DNA of 38,987 nucleotides from an uncultured Eubacteriales bacterium (GCA_900316435.1 ONCY01000005.1:1-38987); one strand, 5' to 3'; counted from the first letter of the stretch, positions 26,042 through 34,310 are shown. Made by a program: numbers and translations. The notes: generated from the letters alone by a model not told the origin.

Positions 26042-26854
26042 ATGATAATCGATTCCCACGCTCATATCGGTAAGCTGCCGCCTTTTTATATGACTACCGA
26101 ACAAATACTGTATTCTATGGAACGCTACAGCATCGACTTTTCGCTTTTCAGCAATATTGAGGGCGCGGAGTTTGACCATGAAAGAAAGCTTGTACCGCCT
26201 TCGTTTTGCAAGCCTCAGAATCAGATTCTTAAAGAAACTATCAAAGAAGCGCGAAAAGCTCCGGATAAGCTCGGCGTGCTGCCGTGGCTGAGGATCTACA
26301 GCGAGTTGCCCGATGAGGAATTCAAAACCCTGATCAAAGGAAACCGTGACATCATCTACGGGTTAAAAATCCATCCATATCACGCTTGTGTAGCTCCCGA
26401 CAGCGACAAGATGGAATCGATTTACCGGCTTGCCGCAGAGTTTGATTTGCCGATTGAATCGCATACAGGCGGCTGTGAAGAAGCTATGTCTGTACACTTA
26501 TACAACGCCGCAAAGCGTCACCCCGAAATAAACTTTATAATGGTACATATGGATTTGGGTACGGATAACTCAAAGGCGCTCGACCTTCTCGGAAAGCTTC
26601 CAAACCTTTACGGCGACACAACATGGGTTCCCGTAAAAACAACCGTTGAAGCGATACGCCGTTACGGAAGTGAAAAAATGCTTTTCGGTACCGACAACCC
26701 TATCGACGGCCCTGATACTCTGCTGCACAACCAAAAAGGCGACCGCTCGCTGTATCAGCAATACTTTAACGAGCTAAAAGAGCTTATTTCCGAAGCTGAC
26801 TACGAAAACCTTATGTATAAAAACGCCGTTAAGCTTTTCGGAATAAACATTTGA
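26042..26854 (+). CDS. Metal-dependent amidohydrolase (TIM-barrel, amidohydrolase-2 type)
   Basis: This 270-residue protein starts with IIDSHAHIG, the HxH metal site on the first barrel strand. It continues with LKIHPYHA (His), ESHTGG (His), NFIMVHMDLG (His) and a final MLFGTDNPIDGP (Asp). This full set matches amidohydrolase-2/TatD-like hydrolases. The reaction (amide, lactone or decarboxylation chemistry) cannot be decided. AAGGTGATATA precedes the ATG. A membrane protein gene follows 16 bases later and may be co-transcribed. Confidence 0.88.
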   Translation: MIIDSHAHIGKLPPFYMTTEQILYSMERYSIDFSLFSNIEGAEFDHERKLVPPSFCKPQNQILKETIKEARKAPDKLGVLPWLRIYSELPDEEFKTLIKGNRDIIYGLKIHPYHACVAPDSDKMESIYRLAAEFDLPIESHTGGCEEAMSVHLYNAAKRHPEINFIMVHMDLGTDNSKALDLLGKLPNLYGDTTWVPVKTTVEAIRRYGSEKMLFGTDNPIDGPDTLLHNQKGDRSLYQQYFNELKELISEADYENLMYKNAVKLFGINI

Positions 26855-26870
26855 TAAGGAAATAAAAAAT

Positions 26871-27335
26871 ATGAAGTACTTTCTAAGATATTCTTACTTT
26901 ATAGGAATTGCGCTCGCTTTTGCCGCGCTGATAAGTTTGCTTACTCGCGGCATACGCTACGAGCTGCTTCCGATTTTCACACTATTGGCTTTCATAGTCA
27001 AGCTGTTTGACGATTACCGCAACTATGACTCTGACAAGCTGCTTGAAAAGCCGCGGATCAAAACGCTGATAATTCTGTTTTGCATCGGATTCTTTATTCT
27101 GAATATTGTTTTTTATCGCGCACCAGGTTTTATCTGTATAGTTCCGCTATCTTACGCTTTGCTTCAAACTCACTTTGATGTTATGAAGATATTTTTTCTC
27201 ACGATTAACTCAGCCTTGTATCTTGCTATATATACAAAGCTTGAGGGAATGTGGATAATTCTGTTCCTATGCGGCACCTTTATGTTGTCGGTCGGATTCT
27301 TTATTTTCAAGTATTTCAGACTTTCAAAAAGATAA
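26871..27335 (+). CDS. Small four-segment membrane protein of unknown function
   Basis: This 154-residue hydrophobic protein has about four membrane segments (around 8-25, 33-45, 66-85 and 105-145, the last possibly two). It has a short cytoplasmic loop with FDDYRNYDSDKLLEKPRIK and a basic C-terminus (FRLSKR). I do not recognise the family. It follows the amidohydrolase gene by 16 bases and is followed by a strong terminator, so the two genes likely form one operon. No conserved catalytic motif is visible. Confidence 0.75.
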   Translation: MKYFLRYSYFIGIALAFAALISLLTRGIRYELLPIFTLLAFIVKLFDDYRNYDSDKLLEKPRIKTLIILFCIGFFILNIVFYRAPGFICIVPLSYALLQTHFDVMKIFFLTINSALYLAIYTKLEGMWIILFLCGTFMLSVGFFIFKYFRLSKR

Positions 27336-27355
27336 AATTCAATAAATTTTAAATA

Positions 27356-27400
27356 TGCCGGTTCAAAACCAAAGATGGATTTTGAACCGGCATTATTTTA
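27356..27400 (+). terminator. Strong terminator, possibly bidirectional
   Basis: A perfect 13-bp stem (27356-27368 with 27380-27392) and an 11-base loop are followed by TTATTTTAT on the plus strand. It ends the amidohydrolase operon. A divergently placed small gene on the minus strand stops at 27401, so the same hairpin could also end that transcript, though its T-run on that side is poor. Confidence 0.85.
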
Positions 27401-27487
27401 TCAACTTCTGCTGAAAAATAGCAGACACATAAAAGAAACCCCGAGAAAACCTCCGATAAAAGCTCCGATAATAATACCTGCAAACAT
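27401..27487 (-). CDS. 28-residue single-pass membrane microprotein (DUF3789-like)
   Basis: A short frame starts at ATG 27487 with a perfect AGGAGG six bases upstream and encodes 28 residues. They form one glycine-rich membrane segment (MFAGIIIGAFIGGFLGVSF, then MCLLFFSRS). The shape and the C-terminal MCL pattern resemble the small DUF3789 membrane proteins of Clostridia, whose function is unknown. The stop abuts a strong hairpin. The gene is divergent from spoIIGA. Confidence 0.7.
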   Translation of the reverse strand: MFAGIIIGAFIGGFLGVSFMCLLFFSRS

Positions 27488-27508
27488 AAATAACCTCCTA
27501 AACATTTT

Positions 27509-27541
27509 TTGACATTTATTCCGCAGATGATGTGCGATAAT
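27509..27541 (+). promoter_or_regulatory. Long-spacer promoter of spoIIGA-sigE, spoIIG-like
   Basis: A perfect TTGACA (27509-27514) and GATAAT (27536-27541) are 21 bases apart. The spoIIG promoter of B. subtilis is well known for a similarly long 22-base spacer and is activated by phosphorylated Spo0A. The -35 element is within TTTGACA, which differs by one base from a reversed 0A box (TTCGACA). The match is visible; Spo0A control is inference. Confidence 0.55.
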
Positions 27542-27558
27542 AATTGCGGGTGATATTG

Positions 27559-28359
27559 TTGCGTACGGTGTATGTGGATGTTTTGATTGTTGTCAACATG
27601 ATAATAGATTGGATGATGCTTCTTTCGGTAGGACGGATCCTTAAGCTTAGAACCAAATCACGCCGTATATTGTTAGGCAGTGCTGTTGGAAGCGTTTGCA
27701 GCCTTGCTGCTCTTCTGCCCAGACTGGCTCCTCCTGTAAACCTAATTATTGATCTTGTATTTGCCGCGCTTATGATTCTTGCAGCATACGGCAGAGCAAG
27801 CCCCAAAAGCTTCATTATCCGCACGGTTACTCTTTTTGCGGTATCATTTTCGTTTTGCGGCATAATGGTTTTTATTTGTTCTGTTTTTCATCCGTCGGGC
27901 ATAGCGGTTGTAAACGACGTTGTTTACTTTAATATCTCCCCTGTCGCTCTTATCCTGCTGACAATCAGTTGCTTTTACGCGCTTAAGCTTTTCGGAAGAT
28001 TAACGCGAAAAGATATCGGCAAAAGGATATGCACAGTAAACATAACAATCCGCAGCTTCACAGCTGAATTTCAGGCGCTTGCAGACACCGGATGTCATGT
28101 CACCGAACCGTTTTCGGGGAGTTTTGTAATTATTGCGGATAAGAGCTGCCTTGGCAACATCACGATATCCGGTTCTTCCGGAAGAATAATTCCATACCAA
28201 AGTCTTGGAGGCAGCGGAATGCTTGAGGGTATCCCTGCCGATGAAGTAAGCATTGACGGACATTCTCTTGCCGAGCGTGTTTATATCGGTATATGCGACG
28301 GTGTATTAAAAGGTGACATAAAGGCGATTGTGCCATATGAACTGATAAACAAAAAATGA
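27559..28359 (+). CDS. spoIIGA: Sigma-E processing peptidase SpoIIGA
   Basis: SpoIIGA is a membrane aspartic protease that removes the pro-sequence of sigma-E in the mother cell during sporulation. The N-terminal half has about five membrane segments (starting [19 protein letters not shown]), and the C-terminal domain carries the catalytic Asp in [33 protein letters not shown] is also typical. The start is uncertain. TTG 27559 is preferred (GGGTGA five bases upstream, product aligns with family N-termini), but TTG 27544 and GTG 27568 are possible. sigE follows 55 bases downstream, the usual partner. Confidence 0.92.
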   Translation: MRTVYVDVLIVVNMIIDWMMLLSVGRILKLRTKSRRILLGSAVGSVCSLAALLPRLAPPVNLIIDLVFAALMILAAYGRASPKSFIIRTVTLFAVSFSFCGIMVFICSVFHPSGIAVVNDVVYFNISPVALILLTISCFYALKLFGRLTRKDIGKRICTVNITIRSFTAEFQALADTGCHVTEPFSGSFVIIADKSCLGNITISGSSGRIIPYQSLGGSGMLEGIPADEVSIDGHSLAERVYIGICDGVLKGDIKAIVPYELINKK

Positions 28360-28414
28360 ATCAGGAAATTCCTTAATCAGTATATACAATAATATGAATC
28401 GAGGTAATAGAATA

Positions 28415-29107
28415 ATGAAAGGACTTTTACTTCGTCTGCGCCTTTTTTTAGCGGGCGATAACACAGTATTTTACATTAACGGCAGCGACGCTCTTCCTCC
28501 GCCGTTAAGTAAAGCGGAGGAGCGTGCAGCAATGGAGCGCGTTAGATCGGGAGATGTACGCGCAAGAGAGCCGCTTATTGTTCACAACTTGCGGCTTGTG
28601 GTATATATCGCAAAGAAATTCGAATCGCCCGGAGCCGGCACCGAGGATTTAATATCCATCGGTACCATCGGGCTTATCAAGGCAGTCAACACTTTTTCTC
28701 CCGAAAAGAACATCAAGCTCGCCACATACGCCTCACGGTGCATAGAAAACGAAATACTGATGTATCTTCGCAAATCATCCCAACTAAAAAACGAGATCTC
28801 AATCGATGAGCCTCTAAATACCGACCGAGACGGCAACGAGCTGCTGCTGTGCGATATATTGGGCAGCGACGCCGAGGAAATTAATCACAACCTTGAACGA
28901 GAAGTGGAAAGACAGCTTGTACTCAGCGAAGTGAAAAAACTATGTCCCCGGGAATGCAAAATAGTTGAGCTTAGGTTCGGACTTAACGGAAACTCGGAGC
29001 ACACTCAAAAACAGGTTGCCGAAATGATGGGAATCTCACAGTCATACATCTCAAGACTCGAGAAAAAAATCATAAAACGCTTAAGGTGCGGACTATCAGT
29101 CGGTTGA
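28415..29107 (+). CDS. sigE: RNA polymerase sporulation sigma factor SigE (pro-sigma-E)
   Basis: This 230-residue sigma-70-family factor directs early mother-cell gene expression in sporulation. The N-terminus ([20 protein letters not shown]) is the basic, amphipathic pro-sequence removed by SpoIIGA. It is followed by [12 protein letters not shown], the conserved junction. Region 2 ([46 protein letters not shown]) and region 4 ([20 protein letters not shown]) are intact. The start at 28415 is preferred over the ATG at 28394 because GAGGT lies nine bases upstream, inside the would-be longer frame. The gene overlaps a convergent lipoprotein gene by 12 bases. sigG, which often follows sigE, is not present. 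Confidence 0.95.
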   Translation: MKGLLLRLRLFLAGDNTVFYINGSDALPPPLSKAEERAAMERVRSGDVRAREPLIVHNLRLVVYIAKKFESPGAGTEDLISIGTIGLIKAVNTFSPEKNIKLATYASRCIENEILMYLRKSSQLKNEISIDEPLNTDRDGNELLLCDILGSDAEEINHNLEREVERQLVLSEVKKLCPRECKIVELRFGLNGNSEHTQKQVAEMMGISQSYISRLEKKIIKRLRCGLSVG

Positions 29108-29401
29108 GTCTGGAACAGTTGTATCCTCGGTATCTGAGCTGTCATCGTCCTCATTGCCGATTATTCCGTCGCCGTCCGAGACCTGACCGTCGCTGATCAT
29201 ACGTTCAAAATTATCGGTAATCGCCTGAGCCGCGTCAGTAACACCTTCACGTACATCATCTCCGATATCCTCGGCCTTTGATTTGACTTCGGACGCCATT
29301 GACTCGCGGTTCGATACAGCCTTGCTGCTGTCTGAGCCGCAGCCCGAAAGAGATGACGTCATCAAAAGCGCAGTAAACATAATACAAATTATCTTTTTCA
29401 T
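29096..29401 (-). CDS. Small secreted lipoprotein with an acidic tail
   Basis: This protein of about 101 residues has a lipoprotein signal peptide ([21 protein letters not shown]) with the lipid Cys at about 21. A short helical middle ([20 protein letters not shown]) and an Asp/Glu/Ser/Thr-rich tail ([18 protein letters not shown]) follow. No catalytic family is recognised. GAGGAT lies six bases before ATG 29401. An in-frame start at 29449 would extend through the terminator hairpin and is unlikely. Its 3' end overlaps that of sigE by 12 bases in convergent orientation. Confidence 0.75.
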   Translation of the reverse strand: MKKIICIMFTALLMTSSLSGCGSDSSKAVSNRESMASEVKSKAEDIGDDVREGVTDAAQAITDNFERMISDGQVSDGDGIIGNEDDDSSDTEDTTVPDSTD

Positions 29402-29420
29402 AAAAAACATCCTCATATAT

Positions 29421-29449
29421 AAAAATGACGCCGTATTGCACGACGCCAT
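29421..29449 (-). terminator. Terminator after the mscS gene
   Basis: ATGGCGTCG and CGGCGTCAT pair (two G-U pairs, seven-base loop) and are followed by five T on the minus strand. It lies 35 bases past the mscS stop and ends 20 bases before the lipoprotein start. Confidence 0.75.
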
Positions 29450-29483
29450 TAGTATATGAGGATTATTCTTTTTTATTCAAAAT

Positions 29484-30284
29484 TCATTTATTATAGGTTT
29501 TCCCCGCAATCTGAATATGCGGATACGGAATCGTTATTCCGTTTTCGTCAAACGCAAGCTTTATTTTTTCTTCCATATCGAACTTTACGGAATAGTAATT
29601 ATCATGCTCAGTCCACATAAGTACAAGGATTTCAACTCCGCTGTCGCGGTGATTGCTTACATAAACCTTCGGCTCAGGGTCAGAAAGAATCATAGGATTC
29701 TTTGAAATCTCGCCATAAATAACGCTCTTAACCTTTGTAAGATTGTCCTCGTAGCTCACAGATACGGAAATGTCAACCCTGCGAGTACCGGCTGTTGAAC
29801 AGTTCACAATGCAGTTTGCGGTCAAACGAGAATTTGGAATCTGAACCACGCGGTTGTCAAAGGTATGGATCTGCGTATAGAAAATGCGGATGCTGTCGAC
29901 ATAGCCTTCAAAAGCGTCAATTTGAATAAGGTCACCCGAAGTAATCGGCTTGTTGAAAAGAAGAATCATTCCGCTTACAAAGTTTTTAAGAGTGTCCTGA
30001 AACGCCAGACCGGCGGTCAGAGCCGCTGCTCCAAGCGCGGTTATAAGCGATGAAATGTCAACGCCCGCCGTTCCAAGCGCGGTTATTACAACGATTCCGT
30101 AAAGAATAACACGCAAAAGTGAGTATAAAAACGTCTTTGCTGTGTGGTCGACCTTAGATTTCATCAGCATTTTTTTGATAGGAAGCAAAACAATCTTCAG
30201 TATCAGAAAGCCGATAATCATTACCAGCGCAAACCGCAAAAAGCCGTTGGCAAACTGCCATAACGCGATATATAAATTGTCCAT
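29484..30284 (-). CDS. MscS-family mechanosensitive channel
   Basis: This 266-residue membrane channel is thought to release solutes during osmotic downshift. Three N-terminal membrane segments are visible. The third, the pore helix, reads ALGAAALTAGLAFQDTLKNFVSGMILLF and has the Ala/Gly pattern of MscS TM3. The cytoplasmic beta and alpha-beta domains follow (KPITSGDLIQIDAFEGYVDSI, RVVQIPNSRL, FDENGITIPYPHIQI). The start is set at 30284, since GGAG lies eight bases upstream next to the preceding stop; a GTG/TTG-type start at 30323 would overlap that gene. It lies 10 bases after the MORN-protein gene, so the two form an operon. Confidence 0.93.
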   Translation of the reverse strand: MDNLYIALWQFANGFLRFALVMIIGFLILKIVLLPIKKMLMKSKVDHTAKTFLYSLLRVILYGIVVITALGTAGVDISSLITALGAAALTAGLAFQDTLKNFVSGMILLFNKPITSGDLIQIDAFEGYVDSIRIFYTQIHTFDNRVVQIPNSRLTANCIVNCSTAGTRRVDISVSVSYEDNLTKVKSVIYGEISKNPMILSDPEPKVYVSNHRDSGVEILVLMWTEHDNYYSVKFDMEEKIKLAFDENGITIPYPHIQIAGKTYNK

Positions 30285-30294
30285 TAACTCACTC

Positions 30295-31857
30295 CTAATC
30301 GGTAATAATACGCTCGCTGACAATTTCGCCGTCCCTCCAAAGACGGATTACAACGTTGCCGTCCTCGTCAAAAGACACGCTCTTGCCGCTGCGCTTGCCG
30401 TCAACATATGTGCAAACGTCAAGGAAATCACCGTTTTTGTCAAAACGAGCTCCAAATCCGTCGGGCATATTGTTGTTCCATTTGCCAGCGTGCATTGTGC
30501 CGTCGCTTCTGCGGAAGCCTACACCCTTGCCGCTTCGGTTTCCTGTTTCCCAGTCGCCGATATAGTTGGCGCTGCCATCCTTGTAATAACAAACGCCGAA
30601 GCCGTGGCGCTTATCATCAGAGTACTCACCGTCATATGCGGTAAGGCCGTCGGGAGTTACAGTTCTGCCCCTGCCCTCTCGTTTGCCGTTTTCATCAAGG
30701 CCGCCGTAGTAAGAGTAGTCGCCCTGTCTGGTCTTAATTACGCTGTCAGCCTCGGGGTCCTTAAGCGCAACGGTTTTTGAGGGTTCATCGCACAACTCGG
30801 ATTCGTCTGCAATCTCTGGTTCTTCGGCTGCCTTCGGTTCTTCTGTGTTATCCTGCTCCGAAAAATTATCAGGCACCTCGGTTACTTGAGGTTCCTCTGT
30901 TTCATTCACCTCAACGTTTGCTTCAAGCTTCGTTTCAGGCTCGGATTTTTCCGTTAATTCGAGTTCTTCCGCAATCTCAGGTTCTTCGCTTTCATCGGGC
31001 TCCTCGTTTGCAGAATGAACCGCAAGCTCGCCGAAAATATTTTTATTTGTTTTATGAGCTTCAAAAAGAATGTTCTCAATTTTTTCGTATGCCGAATATT
31101 CCTGAGGTTCTTCGGCAGCAGAAACATCAACCGCTTCATCACTGCGCATAATATCCTCATCACTCAAATAAGGAGCTTCCTTTAATTTGAGCAAATCCGC
31201 GACATTCTCTGAGATAAACGCTTCTTTAGACAAGCGGAAACCCTTCTTGTCACCTGCTGTATCAGCTGTTACCTGATCGGGCTTGAACGACTTGTCATAC
31301 CACAGCATACCTGTATTAGAGTAGATTAAAGCCGCGCAACGCTTTTTGGGAGCTGTAAGCGACGGATAAAGATCAACTGAATTAATGCCGTTAGGCGATA
31401 CAAGCTGCAAGCGCAGCACAATTAGTCCTTCCGAACGGAAAGGATAAATAACAGCTAACAGCCTGTTTTCAAGCTCGGGATCGTAGTATTCTGTGCGCTG
31501 CCACTCGTGCTCAACGTCAAAATACTGGCGCTTGAAAATGATTCCGTTTGCGCTGTAGCTCATAACGCTGTAGCTGCCGTCGGAAGCGCGCTTAACGGTT
31601 TGAACAGGGCGCGCGTCGCAGGTGATTTTCCATGACAACGGTTCGCCGCGGCGCATGGAATAAGACAGGTTCAGCATTTTCCCGCCAAGTTTTATGTCGG
31701 TTTTTTCAACCTGGGGCGAACACTTGGCATTAAAGTAGTTTGCGCGGACACCGGCGAGCGCATCGTCCTTGAAGTCCAGCCGCTCAAACTCGGATACCAG
31801 AACGGAATATAATATTAAATCCTTGGATAACTTCTGCAGTTTTGAAAGCATGTTCAT
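30295..31857 (-). CDS. MORN-repeat protein with a Glu/Pro-rich linker
   Basis: This 520-residue protein has an N-terminal globular region (about 1-225) of unrecognised family. A long acidic linker with repeated EEPE/AEEPEIA units (about 250-380) follows. The C-terminus holds about four MORN repeats: YYGGLDENGKREGRGRTV, YDGEYSDDKRHGFGVCYY, YIGDWETGNRSGKGVGF and HAGKWNNNMPDGFGARF. MORN repeats often mediate membrane or protein contacts, but the role here is unknown. No signal peptide is visible, so a cytoplasmic location is likely. ATG 31857 is preferred, with AAGGA just upstream; an ATG two codons later is an alternative. The adjoining mscS gene suggests a link to the membrane. Confidence 0.82.
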   Translation of the reverse strand: MNMLSKLQKLSKDLILYSVLVSEFERLDFKDDALAGVRANYFNAKCSPQVEKTDIKLGGKMLNLSYSMRRGEPLSWKITCDARPVQTVKRASDGSYSVMSYSANGIIFKRQYFDVEHEWQRTEYYDPELENRLLAVIYPFRSEGLIVLRLQLVSPNGINSVDLYPSLTAPKKRCAALIYSNTGMLWYDKSFKPDQVTADTAGDKKGFRLSKEAFISENVADLLKLKEAPYLSDEDIMRSDEAVDVSAAEEPQEYSAYEKIENILFEAHKTNKNIFGELAVHSANEEPDESEEPEIAEELELTEKSEPETKLEANVEVNETEEPQVTEVPDNFSEQDNTEEPKAAEEPEIADESELCDEPSKTVALKDPEADSVIKTRQGDYSYYGGLDENGKREGRGRTVTPDGLTAYDGEYSDDKRHGFGVCYYKDGSANYIGDWETGNRSGKGVGFRRSDGTMHAGKWNNNMPDGFGARFDKNGDFLDVCTYVDGKRSGKSVSFDEDGNVVIRLWRDGEIVSERIITD

Positions 31858-31895
31858 AATTCCTTTCCAGAATTTTAAACAATTATATGAGTATT

Positions 31896-31924
31896 CAAAA
31901 ATACGGGCGGAACTCGTCCGCCCG
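31896..31924 (-). terminator. Rho-independent terminator after pfkA
   Basis: A perfect 8-bp GC-rich stem (CGGGCGGA/TCCGCCCG) with a five-base loop is followed on the minus strand by TATTTTTG. It lies just past the pfkA stop and before the MORN-protein gene. Confidence 0.9.
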
Positions 31925-31942
31925 CTTAAAACGATGTATAGA

Positions 31943-32911
31943 TTAAATTGATACGGACATAGCGATTTTATAGAGCTTTTTGTCAAATACGCGCTCCATG
32001 TCCAAAGCCTCGTTGATATCGAGATTAGTGATTTTGCCGTCACGCATAACAACTACGCGATTGCCGATACCCTTGTCAAGCAGCGAAACTGCCTCATAAC
32101 CCATCTGGCTTGCGACAACTCTGTCACGAACAGTAGGTGAACCACCGCGCTGAACATGACCGAGAACGGTAGCTCTGGCCTCAATGCCAAGGCGCTGTTC
32201 AATGTACTTTGCCAAGTCTCTGACGCCGCCTACACCCTCGGCAACAACGATTACAAAATGCTTTTTGCCTGTTTTTTGTGTATTAATAATACGCTCAATA
32301 ACGTCGCGCTCAATGTTATACTCAATTTCGGGAACCAGGATAGCTGTAGCACCCGTGGCAATACCTGTCTGCAAGGCAATGTCACCGCAGCGTCTACCCA
32401 TAACCTCAACAATTGAGCAGCGGTCGTGTGACTGCGCGGTATCGCGGATTCGGTCAACCATTTCAAGAGCCGTATTCATCGCAGTATCAAAGCCTACGGT
32501 GTATTCCGAGCAAGCAATATCATTGTCAATTGTTCCGGGAACGCCGATACAGTTGATGCCTGCCGCTGTGAGCGCTCTTGCTCCGCGGAAAGAACCGTCG
32601 CCGCCGATAACAACAACGCCTTCAATACCACGGCTGCGGCAAAAATCAGCCGCACGCTCCTGAGCCTCTTTCTTCTTAAACTCCTCGCTTCTGGCGGTGT
32701 AAAGCATTGTACCGCCGTTTCCGATGATGTCTGAAACCGAGCGAAGATTCATTTCCTGGATGTCGCCGTTAAGCAGACCGTTATATCCGCGATAAATACC
32801 GAAAACGCGCATTCCTCTGTTAATTCCGGCGCGGACAACAGCTCTGACAGCCGCGTTCATACCCGGAGCGTCGCCTCCGCTTGTTAATACCGCAATAGAT
32901 TTCTGTGACAT
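31943..32911 (-). CDS. pfkA: ATP-dependent 6-phosphofructokinase
   Basis: This 322-residue enzyme phosphorylates fructose 6-phosphate to fructose 1,6-bisphosphate, the committed step of glycolysis. Motifs include LTSGGDAPGMNAAVRA (ATP/Mg), VVIGGDGSFRGA, PGTIDNDI (catalytic Asp), EVMGRRCGDIAL and GHVQRGGSPT. Length and signatures match the bacterial allosteric ATP-dependent group (GGDGS, not the PPi-type GGDDS). GGAGG precedes the ATG. It has its own promoter and terminator. Confidence 0.96.
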   Translation of the reverse strand: MSQKSIAVLTSGGDAPGMNAAVRAVVRAGINRGMRVFGIYRGYNGLLNGDIQEMNLRSVSDIIGNGGTMLYTARSEEFKKKEAQERAADFCRSRGIEGVVVIGGDGSFRGARALTAAGINCIGVPGTIDNDIACSEYTVGFDTAMNTALEMVDRIRDTAQSHDRCSIVEVMGRRCGDIALQTGIATGATAILVPEIEYNIERDVIERIINTQKTGKKHFVIVVAEGVGGVRDLAKYIEQRLGIEARATVLGHVQRGGSPTVRDRVVASQMGYEAVSLLDKGIGNRVVVMRDGKITNLDINEALDMERVFDKKLYKIAMSVSI

Positions 32912-32949
32912 ATCAATACCTCCAAAGGATAATAATCAAATATGTTCTT

Positions 32950-32978
32950 ATTATAATACAAACAGGGTTTGTTTACAA
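32950..32978 (-). promoter_or_regulatory. Promoter of pfkA
   Basis: On the minus strand, TTGTAA (32978-32973) and TATAAT (32955-32950) have a 17-base spacer, about 40 bases upstream of the pfkA start. The spacer contains ACAAACCCTGTTTGT, a 6-3-6 inverted repeat that could be an operator. Confidence 0.7.
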
Positions 32979-33052
32979 GGGATTTTTACAATTTTTCTAA
33001 AAAATATTACAAAATTTTTAAGATTGGCTTCAGCATTGTTATTACAATTATC

Positions 33053-33081
33053 TTGACTTTTGCGCCCTGTCGTATTATGAT
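33053..33081 (+). promoter_or_regulatory. Promoter of the GT2 glycosyltransferase gene
   Basis: TTGACT (33053-33058) and TATGAT (33076-33081) have a 17-base spacer, 34 bases upstream of the ATG at 33116, divergent from the pfkA promoter. Confidence 0.65.
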
Positions 33082-33115
33082 AAAATAGAATAATTACAAT
33101 ATAAAGGTGAGTGCA

Positions 33116-34075
33116 ATGACAAAGCTTTATCTGGCAATTCCCTGCTATAACGAAGAAGAGGTGCTTTGGGATTCGGCAGAAAAACTGCTAAACAAATACT
33201 ACGATTTAATGTCGGCAGGCAAAATAACCGACGACAGTAAAATTGTTTTTATCGACGACGGCTCGCGTGACAGAACATGGGATATTATCTCGGACTTACA
33301 TAACCAAAATGCTATTTTTCAGGGCATTAAGCTGAGCCGCAACAGAGGTCACCAGAACGCCCTGCTGTGCGGACTTATGACGCTTAAGGACAATGCTGAC
33401 GCCGTTATTTCAATTGACGCCGACCTGCAGGACGATATCAATGTATTTGATGAGATGATTGATAAGTTTGAGGCAGGATGCGACGTTGTATACGGCGTTC
33501 GCTCAAAGCGCGAGACTGACACCTTCTTTAAGCGCTTTACTGCCGAAGCCTTTTACAAAATACTCAACAAAATGGGCGCCAAGGTTATTTTTAACCACGC
33601 TGATTTCCGCCTTATGAGCAGGCGCGCGCTGGAGGCATTTTCGCTTTATCGCGAAACAAATATCTTCCTGCGCGGCATGGTTCCGCTTATCGGTTACAAG
33701 TCAGACGTTGTAAAATACGAGCGCTCGGAGCGTCTTGCGGGCGAAAGCAAATATCCGCTCAAGAAAATGCTTGCTCTTGCTTGGGAGGGTATTACTTCAC
33801 TCAGCATTCAGCCCATCCGCATGATAACATGGCTCGGTCTTATTATATTCTTAATAAGCCTGATTATGATTATCTACTCGATAATAAGCTTCTGCGTAGG
33901 AGCGACGGTGAGCGGCTGGGCAAGCACTCTTTGCTCGATTTGGGCGCTCGGCGGATTGCAGCTTCTGGCTATCGGAATCATCGGCGAGTATATCGGCAAG
34001 ATCTACCTTGAGACAAAACGCCGTCCGCGCTTTATAGTTGAAAGATACCTCAACGACGAGGACGACGATATTTAA
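33116..34075 (+). CDS. Membrane-bound family 2 glycosyltransferase (GtrB/DPM1-like)
   Basis: This 319-residue protein has a GT2 GT-A domain (YLAIPCYNEEEVL, VFIDDGSRDRTW, SRNRGHQNALLCG and the metal-binding SIDADLQDD). A C-terminal part follows with two membrane segments (MITWLGLIIFLISLIMIIYS and LCSIWALGGLQLLAIGIIGEYIG). Such proteins typically transfer a sugar from a nucleotide to a polyprenyl phosphate carrier (bactoprenol glucosyltransferase type). ATG 33116 is preferred over a GTG three codons earlier because AAGGTGAG lies upstream. It is separated from the dlt-like operon by a terminator, so it is a separate unit, though a link to surface polymers is plausible. Confidence 0.88.
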   Translation: MTKLYLAIPCYNEEEVLWDSAEKLLNKYYDLMSAGKITDDSKIVFIDDGSRDRTWDIISDLHNQNAIFQGIKLSRNRGHQNALLCGLMTLKDNADAVISIDADLQDDINVFDEMIDKFEAGCDVVYGVRSKRETDTFFKRFTAEAFYKILNKMGAKVIFNHADFRLMSRRALEAFSLYRETNIFLRGMVPLIGYKSDVVKYERSERLAGESKYPLKKMLALAWEGITSLSIQPIRMITWLGLIIFLISLIMIIYSIISFCVGATVSGWASTLCSIWALGGLQLLAIGIIGEYIGKIYLETKRRPRFIVERYLNDEDDDI

Positions 34076-34098
34076 AAATTTAATATATTGTTTCTATC

Positions 34099-34131
34099 GC
34101 GGCGGGAAATATATATTTTCTGCCGCTTTTT
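34099..34131 (+). terminator. Terminator after the GT2 gene
   Basis: GCGGC...GCCGC closes a long imperfect AT-rich stem (34099-34126) followed by five T. It separates the glycosyltransferase from the downstream operon. Confidence 0.8.
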
Positions 34132-34222
34132 ATCGCATTTTACAGTTTTTTCGAATATATTACTGTATATAACACTACTTCTACAAAATATAGCTTTTTA
34201 TTGTCAAAATCCTTCAAATCCA

Positions 34223-34250
34223 TTGACTTTACCCCAAAAATCGATATAAT
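34223..34250 (+). promoter_or_regulatory. Promoter of the dlt-like operon
   Basis: TTGACT (34223-34228) and TATAAT (34245-34250) have a 16-base spacer, leaving a leader of about 55 bases before the ATG at 34311. No operator is evident in the leader. Confidence 0.65.
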
Positions 34251-34310
34251 AATATAATGTATAAGAATGCAAAATATGTTTTATATCATTTTTGGAAAAG
34301 GAAGTGAAGT

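Noticed and set aside
20606..28412. A 15-base match (TCGAGGTAATAGAAT) between 20606-20620 and the ribosome-site region of sigE at 28398-28412.
   Set aside because: One such match is expected by chance in a window this size, and GAGGTAAT is a common ribosome-site sequence. No flanking similarity is seen.
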